Positions 54,625 through 64,000 of a stretch of DNA of 64,000 nucleotides are shown here, one piece after another (positions within the stretch are counted from its first letter, which is position 1; each line of letters opens with the position of its first letter). A program made the position numbers and the translations under genes. The notes beneath the pieces are model-generated. The model was not told where the DNA came from, searched no databases, and saw only the letters and a list, made by a program, of their open reading frames with translations. This DNA comes from Heterobasidion occidentale (taxonomy: Eukaryota; Basidiomycota; Agaricomycetes; Russulales; Bondarzewiaceae), in the NCBI GenBank assembly GCA_039111635.1, contig JBCAQO010000008.1, positions 2,480,001-2,544,000 on the forward strand. Reading direction: 5' to 3'.

Positions 54625-55833
54625 TCAGGAAAAATCCTCTGCCAGATCCACCAACATCTTCTTTGCCTCAGCCTCCCCTACTTCTTGGAAGAGCGCTCGG
54701 ACGCCATTAGTATCACTGATGGGTCCGTCTCTTCGTCGTCCGTTAGGCGGTACGTAGCGCTCTCCATTGCTCGGGCGTGATCCTCCCCTTCTCGCGGAAG
54801 GGTCCTCACGTTCCACCGAATTACCAGGTTGTGGTACCCGACGGTGGTGGCCATGAGAACTCCCCTCCTCCAGTCCTCGATGTAGTCGCGCATCGTTTCC
54901 CACCGGGGATTCTTGCTCATCTTCATCCTCCATGTCTGCAGCGCGAGTTCGTCTACCTCCTCTGCCCATCGGCTTGCGCGAATTTCCTCGAGACGGGGGA
55001 ACGCCTCTACGAGTAGATCGGCAGTCAGATGCCCAATGCCCTAGCTTTCCACAGTTAAAACAACGAGTGGTGAGCTTGCCATCATAAGTGCGCTTCTGGC
55101 GATCAGCATCTCTTTTTCGGGAGGCGTCTATATCCATGTCGACTACCTGGTTGTTCATTCTGCGAGGAGCTGTGGTAGAATTGTAGCGACGAGCTGGTTG
55201 GAGGTGAAAGCGATTGAGGAAGTCGCTTCGGAATGAGGTGGAGTTGGCGAGGATCGCCTTTTGAGCACTTCGGGCTCTTAGGCGTCCATCTATTTCACAG
55301 GCAGTGTTGACCCAATCTTGGATCGTGTCCTTTGGCGGAGTTTCCTTGTCATAGATTTTGTCCATGACCTTTGGATCCAGCCCTCTTTGGAAGTAAGGAA
55401 CCTGTTCCTTGTCGGTGATGTCGGCGTCGGCGGCGATAAGGATGAATTGGTTTGAATACTCATCCACCGTCATCTTCCCCTGAGAGAAAGACATGAGGGC
55501 GCTTCGGGCCTTGTCCGTGAGGTTTGTTTCCTTGAACTGGAGTTTAAATTTAACAAGGAAGTCGTCCCAAGTTCCTACGGTTTTGGGCGGGATCGCCCCT
55601 ACTGTCTTCTTTAGGAAACTTTCCGCCCATACGCCGGCCGTCCCATATCTCATGCAAGAGAGAGCGAGGGAAACCTTGTCTGTATTCGTCTTGTATCGGT
55701 CTGATTCTGTTGTGAAAAGGAGGAGGCAATTCATGATGAATTTCTGTGATTGTGTTCGGTCCCCTTCGAAGTTATCAGGGAGTTTGAGCTTGCCCCTTCC
55801 CGACGAGACGGGGGGGTCTGTAGGATTTGACAT
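54625..55833 (-). CDS. gag: Family-B Gag
   Basis: 402 residues from ATG 55833, the first ATG in a frame that stays open upstream to about 56112 without another ATG. The capsid-like core includes LKLPDNFEGDRTQSQKF and RYGTAGVWAESF. The CCHC knuckle is CFNCGKLGHWASDC, followed by an Arg/Gly-rich tail. It ends GAT TTT TCC TGA; the five-T run (plus-strand A's at 54630-54634) is the likely -1 slip site. Confidence 0.88.
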   Translation of the reverse strand: MSNPTDPPVSSGRGKLKLPDNFEGDRTQSQKFIMNCLLLFTTESDRYKTNTDKVSLALSCMRYGTAGVWAESFLKKTVGAIPPKTVGTWDDFLVKFKLQFKETNLTDKARSALMSFSQGKMTVDEYSNQFILIAADADITDKEQVPYFQRGLDPKVMDKIYDKETPPKDTIQDWVNTACEIDGRLRARSAQKAILANSTSFRSDFLNRFHLQPARRYNSTTAPRRMNNQVVDMDIDASRKRDADRQKRTYDGKLTTRCFNCGKLGHWASDCRSTRRGVPPSRGNSRKPMGRGGRRTRAADMEDEDEQESPVGNDARLHRGLEEGSSHGHHRRVPQPGNSVEREDPSARRGGSRPSNGERYVPPNGRRRDGPISDTNGVRALFQEVGEAEAKKMLVDLAEDFS

Positions 55834-56300
55834 ATTTTGGGTGTTGATCGGTGTTTGAATATCCGAGGATTCGGACTCGGATGTTCCTTCTTCTTCCTCC
55901 GATGTGTCCGGGATTTCTGGTTCGGGGTTCCTGTACTGGGGTGGCGCTACCCAGTCTTCTGCTATTTCGTCCCAAGCCCACTCAGCTTCTGTCTCGTCTT
56001 CCCTTGTGAAGAAGTATCGTCCTTCTCGGTACGAGCAGTTATCAAAGTTTGGGGGTGCTGGTCGATTGGTGTCGGAGTAATACCAGCGGTTTTTCTTTGA
56101 TGGATAGGACAATTGTTCTGTCGAAGTTGGTTATGGGTTCGTCTAGTGCCTGGTGGAAATCCTAGGCCTAGGTCTTGCTCCAGGGTGTGTGAAGTAACTC
56201 TCTTCGGTGGGGGTCTATGCCACCGATGAGGGTTGTGAGAAAGAGTGTGGCAGCAAGCAGAGTGTGGTGCAAGGTAGGGGCAAAAGCGAGTCTATTCTAG
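55834..56300 (-). other. Family-B leader with primer-binding site
   Basis: Between the 5' LTR and the gag ATG. A frame encoding an acidic segment is open from about 56112 but has no ATG. The primer-binding site is at 56289-56298 (minus-strand AGAATAGACT), 2 bp from the LTR, complementary to the LTR segment at 56465-56474. Confidence 0.65.
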
Positions 56301-56889
56301 TGTTACGAACTGCTCGTTCAGTAACCCAAGAGTAACAGGTTCTTCCCTAGGTCGCACGATGGACTGAGTGGTGGGCGAAGTCTCGACTGTATCAGGCGAT
56401 GATACAGGAGGGAATAATAGTTGGCTCTAAGAATCCTGTATGCGTAGATACAGGGGGAACGAAGAGAATAGACTGAAGACCCTCAGCCTATTCTATGGGC
56501 CTTATATACTGTATGGGGTATAGGGTAAGAGTCCGTGTGCTTCTCCAGGTTTCCATCCTAGGAGAGCTGTGGTCGCCGTCTCTCTCAGCCGGCGCCTACT
56601 CTTGTACTTCTCCAGTCGCACTGATCCATCATGGTGCGACGAGGTGCTTACCCATAAGCCCTAAGCCCATGGCATGTGAATGCCTCTCTTATTACTGTGT
56701 GAACTCTGTAAGCCTCATGTCCCTCTCATATAGCCTTTACCGATGTCTTGAAGAACCATCGGTCTTGTCGGCTCCTAAGGACATGCCGAATACCTTGGTG
56801 TACGCTCCATAGTGGAGCCGCCTAGCATGTGATGCTTGATCCATCGGTTAGACCGACCCCGAAGGGCCCCGATCGGTCAAGTCATAACA
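56301..56889 (-). repeat. Family-B 5' LTR (inner copy)
   Basis: 589 bp, apparently identical to 35587-36175. On the minus strand TATATAAGG (about 56500-56508) precedes the presumed transcript start AGTCTATTCT (56474-56465) by about 30 nt. Confidence 0.97.
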
Positions 56890-56894
56890 ATAGC

Positions 56895-59800
56895 CGTACA
56901 TGAGTTCGAACGGGGATTGGTGCGTGGCCGAGTGTTCCCTTATGTTGTGTGCGAATTCTGCGTATGGCAGGAGTTCTGGCCAGTTTGTTTGCTCATAGTT
57001 GCAGAATGCTTGTAGGTATTGTTCCAGCTCTTGATTTACCCTTTCAGTTTCCCCGTCTGTCTCTGGATGATATGCTGTGGATAAGGCTGTTGTTACTCCT
57101 AGCTTTTTCCAGAGTTCCTTTGTGAATCTGGCAGTGAACTGTGGGCCTCGGTCCGAGATGATCTTCCTTGGGAGTCCGTATCGTTTCCAGACGTTTTTCA
57201 TGTAGAGGTCGGCTGTTCCTTCTACATCTATAGTTTTTGCGCATGGAGTGTATACGACTCCCTTGGTGCTTCTGTCTACTGTTACGTGGATTGCGTCATA
57301 TGGTCCGACCTGCGGAAGGTCCATGATGAAGTCCATGGTGACCACCTGCCAGGGTCCTTCGGGTACTTCATTTGGGACTAGTGGAGCGCGTGTGGGGTGT
57401 GTGATATTCTTAGTGTTTTGGCATGTGGCGCATCCTGTTACGTATTCTTTTATGAACGTTGACATTCCGGGCCACCAGAAATTGTCTGATACTAGGACGT
57501 ATGTTTTCCATCGTCCCGGGTGTCCGGTGCAAGTGAATTGTGGTACATTTTTACTATTTTTCTTTTTAATTCATCGTTTGGTGGAACGTATATTTGCCTC
57601 TATGCCAGATGAGGTCGTCTTCTAGGTTCCATTCCTGTAGTCCTTTTGAGAGTGTTCTTGGCCCTGATACCTTGATGACTTCCATTGCTTCCATTACTTC
57701 CTTATCTTTTGCCGTGATGTTCTTTAGTTCTTGTCTGAGTTGTCTGTCTAACATTTCTACTGTGCCCCTTCCTGTGGCGCTTTTGACAAATAGTTGGGGT
57801 TTTAGCAGTATCTGGTTTTCATTGTCCAATTTTACCCCCCTTTTCAGGTCTGGACGCTGGGACAGAGCATCCGGGCGATGGGAGGTACCAGGTTTGTGCA
57901 CCAATGTGAAATCGAAGCGTGACAAGAAGAGAGCCCAGTGTGCTTGTCGGCGGGAAAGGGTTCTGGCTGTGGAGAAGTAAAGAAGGTTTTTGTGGTCTGA
58001 CCATATCTCAAATGGATATCGTGCGCCTTCGAGGTAGATGTGCCAGTGGTCCAGGGCATGTATGACAGCCAGTAGTTCTTTATCGAAGATGTCGTAGTTT
58101 CGTTCTGCTGCGTTGAATGATTTCGATAGATAGGCTACTGGGTGCCATCCGTCACCTGGGACTTCTTGTGATAAGATGGCACCTGATGCGAAGTCGGAAG
58201 CGTCGGTTTCGAGTCGGAATGGTCAATTTCCGTCGGGATAAATTAGTACCGGTGTTGATGTGAAACAAAGTTTGAGGGTTTCGAATGCCATGTGGCGTTC
58301 TTCTGTCCATACGAAAGGAGTGTCCTTTTTAGTTAGGTTGTTTAAGGGTCGTGCTATCGTAGCAAAGTCTTGGATGAATCTTTGGTAGAAGTTTCCAAAG
58401 CCTAAAAAGGATTGTACTTCTTTTAGGTTTGTCGGTGTTGGCCATTTGGAAATTCCTTTGACCTTGACTGGGTCCATGGCTATGCTATTGGCGGAGATGA
58501 TAAAGCCGAGGTACTCAACCGTGTCCACTTTGAACGCGCATTTGGACGGTTTTAGGAACAGATCATTGTCCAGGAGTATCTGCATTACTTGGATTGTTAC
58601 TTGTCAATGTTCTTCCACTGTTTTCGTGAAGATGAGGATGTCGTCCATGTATACTGTCACAACTTGTGCGATGATGAGGTCATGGAAGATGATGTTCATC
58701 ATTGCCTGGAACGTGGCCGGTGAGTTGCAGAGACCAAAGAACATGACGAGGCATTCGAATAGGCCGAATTTAGTTAAGAAGGCTGTTTTCCATTCGTCTC
58801 CTTCTCTCATGCGGACATTGTTGTATCCCCATTTGATGTCAAATTTCAAGAAGACCTTCGCCTTTGATTTTGCTATGGTTCGGATTACGTCGTCGATCAT
58901 GGGTAGAGGGTATTTGTTCTTTATCGTCCACTCATTGAGCTTTCTGTAATCCTGGACCGGTCTAAGGTCTCCTTTTTTCTTTACAAAGAAGAATGAAGAT
59001 GCCTGTGGAGAATTCAATATTCGTATGGTTCCTCTTTTCAAGTGTTCTTGCAACATCTCGTACAGTTTATCCTCTTCTTCTTCTGTCAGAGGGTACAGCT
59101 TACACCCGCTCGGCTCCCATCCCAGTTTCATATCGATCTTATGGTCCCATTGCGAGTGCTTGGGGAGTCGCTGTGAGGCCTCTTGGCTGAAGACTTTGGC
59201 AAAGTGTTCGAGGACGTATGTAGGAACTATCTCTTCTATGGTACAGTCGTCTTTCTTTTTGTTCGCTATTTCTGCCAGTTCTTGTGATTTACTGTGGACT
59301 GACTTGACGCGTATCGCTTCGAGTGGGTGCATCTCGAACGGATCTTGATGATACCATTCTTCGTAGAATTCGGAGAAGAAAGTTTCATTTGCGTCTTCTT
59401 CTTCTGGTTCGTCTTCTATTTTTGAATATCCGATTGTTTTTATATTCCTTTGTCGTGAGAGGAGTTGTGCCTGTATTGTAAATTTGGGTTGGCTGACTAG
59501 GCACATTCTGGCACAGGTGGAGAACGTGAGGCGGTTCTTTACCCAATCAATTTGTGGATTGTGCTCGTGCAGCCAGTCCGTTCCTAGGATCACATCTTCT
59601 CCTCCTAGATTAGTGGCGAGCAATTCACATTGTTCGTCGTGGTAGTCGCCCTCTTCATTTGTCATTCTCATCAGTAAGCACGCTTTGTCCGTGATTTTTC
59701 CTCCTTCGTTAGCTGTTCCGTCCACATTGAACACCGGGATGAATTTGTCGATCCCCTGTAGTGGTATTCCTTGTTTCAGACAGAATTGTTTGTCGATGAG

Positions 59801-59973
59801 GAGTCCTTCTGCTCCCAAGTCAATCAGCACCTTTGCTTCGGTGGTTCCCCTCTTGTGTTTCAGTTGTACGTTTATGCGCATAGATGATTTTTGATTGGAT
59901 TTCGTGAGTCGTACAACTGTTTTTACATAGGGGTTCTGGGCGGGCCTATGGTACACCGAGGACGTAGGCCGAT
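56895..59973 (-). pseudogene. Family-C pol (protease to integrase), disrupted
   Basis: Runs in the -1 frame from gag (open from 60049). Protease has VLIDLGAEG where DSG is expected. RT has FLKFDIKWGYNNVRM and VTVYMDDILIFTKT (58625-58660). Stops occur at 58604 and 58223, both at positions where relatives suggest CGA. RNase H (about 58220-57860) and the linker follow, with a frameshift near 57590. The integrase zinc region (CATCQNTK), MDFIMDLP, SDRGPQFTA and TDGETERVNQELEQ follow. It is cut at 56895 by the family-B element; the end is at 35586-34853. Confidence 0.92.
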
Positions 59974-61596
59974 TCAAAAATCCATGTCTGATTCCTTTTG
60001 CTTGCTCCCTTCGCTCAATTCTTGGAGAAGCGCCTCCTGTTCGTCCCATCTCATTTTCCCTATAAGCTTCTGGACCTCTTCTTGGCTAATCTCAGGCTCC
60101 TTCTGACGTACAGATGCATCCTCTCCGGGTGCGTAGGCTTGGCACGCTGCGAGTCTATCCCTGAATGGGTTAGTCGTTGCCATGCTTCTACCTTCATTCG
60201 GAGTTGCTGTTTCGCCACTGCTCTGAGCTCTTGCCGGGAGCGTTCTGCCATAGCTTCCTCCTCTGCCGGCCAATGCTCTGCCGGTTTGAGCCGGGCGGTT
60301 CCCCACTTTTCCACTACTCGATTGAACATGTCCAATTGCCCCTTCATATACCCTAGACAAAACCCTAGCCGGGCATTGGTTCGCCATATGTCCCTTCTGA
60401 CGGCAGTAAAAACACCCACCCTCTGCACGCAGTCTAGCGTGTTTGTCGTCGGTAAGGGGAGTGCGGACGGCGTCTATGGCCATGGGTACGACTGAGCTGT
60501 TCATAGAGGCGGGGGCGTTGGAGGAGTTGTATCGGAAGGGGTTGTTTCGACGGGGTACAGCGGCAGGGACTGAGCTTTTTATGCTTTGAAGTTCCCTCCA
60601 TTGGTTGTCGAACCTCCTGGTGTATTTTACCCAGTCGTTCATGGTAGTCGGCATCTCCGGTAGTCTGTAAATTTGTTTGAGAATTTCTGGGTGTATGGCT
60701 TGGCGGAAGTAGTCGACTGTGGATTCTAGGTCGAATCCGCTTTCCCCGGCGGTCATAAGATAGTCCATGACAAATTCATCTGCCGAGCGTTTTCCCATCC
60801 TCATGGTGAACAGCTTTTGTCGTGCCTTCTGTTCTAGGCTTTCGTCTTTGAATGCGGCGGCCAGTTCCTTTAGGAATTCCTTGAATGTTCCCCATCTGGG
60901 TTTGGTTTCCGTGGGTTTGTATTCCTGGAGTTCTCTGTCGAAGTAGTATTTTTGGGCAAACAACGAGGCCGTTCCTTCTCGCATGTACAACAATACCATT
61001 AGGGTTTTGGCCACATCTGTGTCGTATCTAGTTGGGTTTGCTAGGATGTACATGTGACATTCATAGATCCATTCTCGATATTTCGACCTCGTTCCGTCAA
61101 AATCTTTGGGCTTGTTTCCTCTGTCCGACATTTCGTCTTTGTTGTTAGATATTCCTGCGTCAGGTGTTGGGTTCGGGTTTGGGTCCGGGCGTCTCGGGTT
61201 GATCGGTCCTGGTGTGGGTTCTGGGTCTTCTTTGTCTACAGGGGTTAATACTCCTGCTGGAATGACTTCTTCTTCGATGTCTTCTTTAGGGATGTCAACT
61301 GGCATGTTTTCTTTGGGGATATTGATCGGGGGTAATGCGGGTCTGGTTCGGGTCGGAGTGGTGATCGTTCTGAGAGGTGCTTTCCTGTCTTCCCAGGCTA
61401 CTAGTGGAGCGTCAACGGGTTTTCCGCTGTCTTGTCCACCTACATAAACCCAGATTCCTTTTGAGTTCCTTCTGATAGTTCGTCCGAGGTAAACGAACGA
61501 GTCCGAGTGTTCCAAGTAGTCAGTTCCGTGTGGAACTTGCCCTACTTCTCTTCCTTTTCCTTTGGAAGTCGTGGTGATTCGATCAAGAGAGCCCAT
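59974..61596 (-). CDS. gag: Family-C Gag
   Basis: 540 residues from ATG 61596. The N-terminal ~180 residues form an acidic, Pro-rich extension. A second ATG opens MSDRGNKPKDFDGTRSKYRE, the capsid-like core proper, with LLYMREGTASLFAQKYYF. The CCHC knuckle is CFYCRQKGHMANQC. The C-terminus (WDEQEALLQELSEGSKQKES) is helical. Gag ends GAT TTT TGA, and pol is open in the -1 frame across this U5 run (plus-strand A's 59976-59980). Intact. Confidence 0.9.
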   Translation of the reverse strand: MGSLDRITTTSKGKGREVGQVPHGTDYLEHSDSFVYLGRTIRRNSKGIWVYVGGQDSGKPVDAPLVAWEDRKAPLRTITTPTRTRPALPPINIPKENMPVDIPKEDIEEEVIPAGVLTPVDKEDPEPTPGPINPRRPDPNPNPTPDAGISNNKDEMSDRGNKPKDFDGTRSKYREWIYECHMYILANPTRYDTDVAKTLMVLLYMREGTASLFAQKYYFDRELQEYKPTETKPRWGTFKEFLKELAAAFKDESLEQKARQKLFTMRMGKRSADEFVMDYLMTAGESGFDLESTVDYFRQAIHPEILKQIYRLPEMPTTMNDWVKYTRRFDNQWRELQSIKSSVPAAVPRRNNPFRYNSSNAPASMNSSVVPMAIDAVRTPLTDDKHARLRAEGGCFYCRQKGHMANQCPARVLSRVYEGAIGHVQSSSGKVGNRPAQTGRALAGRGGSYGRTLPARAQSSGETATPNEGRSMATTNPFRDRLAACQAYAPGEDASVRQKEPEISQEEVQKLIGKMRWDEQEALLQELSEGSKQKESDMDF

Positions 61597-61931
61597 GCTA
61601 GCCTCAACCTGATCAAGGTCTGAGGATCAAGGCAACAGCAGCTCTTTCTGGCCAGGTATCGTAAAGTATCGTACGGTAGGTAGTGTCAAGTGCAATTGTT
61701 TCGGTCGTACCTCCACTGGGTTGACTACCAGATAGAGATATTCTACAACCTAAAGCAACCCACACTGAAGTGGAATCGCCCAATCGTTCGCTTGAAGCGT
61801 ATAGTAACTACTACAGTCGACGGTCACTTGTCTTTTGGGACTGCCTAGCGCCATATGTAAGTAGCCGGTGTTCTGCTGTGAAGAAAAGTGAAACTGGGGT
61901 ATGGAGTAGGATTGTGGAGAGGCTATCCAGA
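61597..61931 (-). promoter_or_regulatory. Family-C leader and self-priming primer-binding site
   Basis: About 335 bp without a gene. The primer-binding site is at 61920-61929 (minus-strand TGGATAGCCT), 2 bp from the LTR. It is complementary to the LTR segment at 62091-62100 (minus-strand AGGCTATCCA), which follows a TATAG box by about 31 nt. Confidence 0.65.
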
Positions 61932-62264
61932 TGTCACGAATGGCTGTTCGGGACGAGAGATCCTAGGCCACAAACAACAACACGAGAGGAAGAGAGATTG
62001 TGATAGAGGTGAAGGCTTTGGGGACTGATCAGACTAGTGTCTTAGAATCAGGGAAGACTGATGAACAGCAGTTCCTAGATTGGACAGAAGTGGATAGCCT
62101 AAGGCTTCCCTACTGCGCCGCAGCCACTATAAGTACATACAGGCGAGGGCACGGACCAAGTAGCAATGGATCGGGAACGCGAGGTATAGTTGGGAGAAAG
62201 GTCCTACGTGTCCTTATACGGATCGTGGTAAAAGTAAGAAGGATATAGTAAGCGGTTCATAACA
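61932..62264 (-). repeat. Family-C 5' LTR
   Basis: 333 bp, TGTCACGAATGG to GGTTCATAACA. Three transitions separate it from 33304-33636. TAGCT duplication at 62265-62269. Confidence 0.95.
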
Positions 62265-62269
62265 TAGCT

Positions 62270-63505
62270 TGGGTTTGAGCGAGTGATCCATTCCTTCCTT
62301 GATCTCTATTTTGTGATCCCAAGGTCGAGACAGCGGTAGCTGTCCCTTTGGTCGACCTTCGAAAACCTTCCTATAATTCCAGTAGTCCTTCGGCACTATT
62401 TCTTTGAAGGATAATTCGGGTTTCCCTCTGGCGGCTTCCTCTGCAAGTCTTTGCGAGTTGGTGTGCTTTGTTTGTTTCCCTGTCTGTGCTTTAGCAGGTT
62501 TGCTTCCCTGAGCCGGTATGTTGGCATATGGAAGTTCCGTGGTTTCAGCGCGATGTATATTGACGCCTTCTTCGAAGTCGTTGTATAGTTCCAGTGCCTG
62601 TAATGTTCCCGTATCCAGGCATCTAACGAGATAGACTCCATCTTCTTCAAGATCCTTGGAGGGAAGTGCCGGAAGTCCGTCACCGTCCTCCAGAACATCT
62701 TCTTCAGCCCATGTCGGAACCTTATGATTTCTGGTTCGGGCCTTCAGACGTTCGGCATTCAACCTTCGAGTTGTGAACTCCAGACTTGTAGGTATTGTCC
62801 GCGGATGTGGTACTGTGGTGTTTCCCACTTTCCGACCTGGTACTGCTTTTCCCGGCTTTTGCACTGGTATTGAGTAGTCGCCCATTTGCGGTACTGTTTC
62901 CATGCGCCGTATGCTTGGTTTAGGACGTCCTGGTTTTCTTGTAGCTCTTCTAGCTTTTACCGGTCCTCCTTTTATTTGGCAGGAGGGCGGGCATCTGGTA
63001 AAGTGTAGCCCGTAGGCATGCCAGTCGACTTCTGGGTTATGTTCTAATAACCAGTCGGTTCCTAAAATGACATCTTCTTTTCCTATTTCCGTGATGTAGA
63101 ATCTTGCTAATTCTGTATGTGACCCCCCTCTTTCGCCTAAAACCTGTAACTTGAGGTTGGCAAATCTTGTAATGGGTCCTCCCTTGAACTCGGTGTTCTG
63201 GACCGTACTGACTGGAATAGGGGCGGGGGTTTTGTGTGTAGTGATTCAATGTGCTTCTATGAAGCGAGGGTTCATAAAGATTCCTGTGGCTCCACTGTCC
63301 ACAAGTGCTTGTGTAGCAGCTTTTCTATTCTTGCCAATGAGCATTGTCTCAAGTCGGAGTGATGGTGCACCATGTGATTTCATTTCCGAAAGATACAATA
63401 CATCTGGATGTCCATGCTCTTGGTCAGCATCTTTACTGGCCAGAGGAGCGTACCAATTTCCTGCAAGAATCCTACTCTCCACATCCACTGCCGATGGGAG
63501 AGGCT
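62270..63505 (-). pseudogene. pol: Family-A pol, protease part (outer decayed copy)
   Basis: N-terminal third of pol of the element starting at 27311. It includes QALVDSGATGIFMNPRF and LGTDWLLEHNPEVDWHA, then the linker to KPKL where family C inserted. CGA to TGA at 63246 truncates it, and further frame breaks lie between 63246 and 62903. Confidence 0.9.
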
Positions 63506-64000
63506 TTAAAAATTCTTCGAGTCGCTAAAGGCTCGAACTTCCTCGATTTCTTCCATACTGAGTCCCATCATCATTTGGCGGATGTGGTTGACTCTGTTCT
63601 TTCCTTCCTCGACGTCTTCATCGTCGAATTGTCCTTCGTCCATTTCTGCTTCGCGTACTGGTCTGTGACGAGGGGGCTGGAATCTTCTCTTGGGTCGAGA
63701 AGGACAGTTGCGCGCCATGTGCCTGGGCTTCTTGCAAAAGAAGCACTTGCCTTCTTTGGCAAGTCGATCTCTTTCTGCCGGGGTAAGCTTCTTGAAGCGA
63801 GTTTGGACAGCGTCGGCCTCCATTTCCGCTGCATCTACGTCCATAGGTTCGTATTGGGGCTCCCTGTCGTGTCATGGGGGTGCCCTTTCGTCGTAAAAGG
63901 TACGCGGAGTGTAAATTTGGAATTTGCCTTTTTCGGAGGTCATATGCTCGGTCCCTTGCGATGCGCATTCTTTCGTGTTTCTTGGCCTTCTCGACTAGTT
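63506..64000 (-). pseudogene. gag: Family-A gag, C-terminal part (outer decayed copy)
   Basis: Homologous to 45920-46410. The knuckle reads CFFCKKPRHMARNC, with Arg replacing the conserved Gly. A frameshift near 63870 breaks the frame towards the window edge. The U5 run at the gag end is kept (plus-strand A's 63508-63512). Confidence 0.9.

Larger units (their letters stand above)
35587..56889 (-). mobile_element. Family-B retrotransposon, inner copy
   Basis: 21.3 kb in place, about 10.9 kb without the family-A element at 43224-53640. Target duplication ATAGC at 35582-35586 and 56890-56894, inside the family-C integrase. The two 589-bp LTRs look identical throughout. Minus-strand order: LTR, leader, gag, protease, RT, RNase H, integrase, chromodomain, third ORF, long 3' non-coding region, LTR. 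Confidence 0.97.
33304..62264 (-). mobile_element. Family-C chromodomain Ty3/gypsy element (contains inner nest)
   Basis: Flanked by TAGCT at 33299-33303 and 62265-62269. About 7.65 kb once the 35587-56889 insertion is removed. Two 333-bp LTRs differ at three visible positions, all transitions. It encodes gag, a disrupted pol and a third ORF. It entered the pol gene of the surrounding family-A copy, in the codon context KPKL/YSL. Confidence 0.96.
24399..64000 (-). mobile_element. Family-B retrotransposon, outer copy (extends past window)
   Basis: Only the 3' LTR and about 1.4 kb of the 3' non-coding part are visible (24399-27310, less the solo LTR). It aligns to 35587-37608 of the inner family-B copy. 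It is interrupted at 27311 by a family-A element that runs beyond 64000, so its coding part is outside the window. Confidence 0.8.
27311..64000 (-). mobile_element. Family-A retrotransposon, decayed copy carrying the nest
   Basis: Minus strand. Left to right it shows the 3' LTR, the third ORF (intact), a small membrane ORF, integrase, RNase H and RT. After the 33304-62264 insertion it resumes with protease and gag to the window edge. Pol has several stops and a frameshift. The left target duplication should be ACATC (27306-27310); its partner lies outside. Confidence 0.93.

Overview
The window is nuclear DNA of a filamentous fungus, most likely an agaricomycete basidiomycete. The genes are GC-rich and split by many 42-95 bp GT-AG introns. 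The gene set includes a secreted sedolisin, a RING protein of a layout familiar from mushrooms, and a NACHT-WD40 receptor. Polyporales would fit, but the sequence alone does not give a genus.

Positions 1-19628 are ordinary gene space with five genes: a secreted sedolisin/tripeptidyl-peptidase (minus), a Doa10/MARCH6-type ER ubiquitin ligase (plus), a coiled-coil RING protein (minus), argininosuccinate synthase (plus, sharing a 273-bp divergent promoter region with the RING gene) and a NACHT-WD40 STAND/NLR-like receptor (plus). The receptor carries 14 nearly identical WD40 repeats. I reconstructed intron-exon structures by hand; reading phase closes over each whole gene, and doubtful junctions are flagged.

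Positions 19806-20501 hold a ~0.7-kb near-perfect palindrome (foldback element). From 20706 to the right edge the DNA is a nest of Ty3/gypsy LTR retrotransposons with C-terminal chromodomains, from three LTR families that I call A (~835 bp LTR), B (~590-630 bp) and C (333 bp). The order is: A (plus, from 20706), interrupted at 24399 by B (minus), interrupted at 27311 by A (minus), interrupted at 33304-62264 by C (minus), interrupted at 35587-56889 by B (minus), interrupted at 43224-53640 by A (plus). The three inner insertions have complete 5-bp target-site duplications. Two solo LTRs also lie in the nest.

All three families share an unusual plan. (1) The primer-binding site lies 2 bp inside the 5' LTR and is complementary to 10 nt of the same LTR about 30 nt after a TATA box, which indicates Tf1-like self-priming. 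(2) Gag ends in a five-U run, and pol is open in the -1 frame. (3) A third gene lies between pol and the 3' LTR, preceded by its own TATA box; in family A it encodes a second CCHC knuckle and a basic tail. Families A and C put no recognisable env in that slot, and I do not know of a description of such an autonomously promoted third gene. It is the best candidate here for something undescribed.
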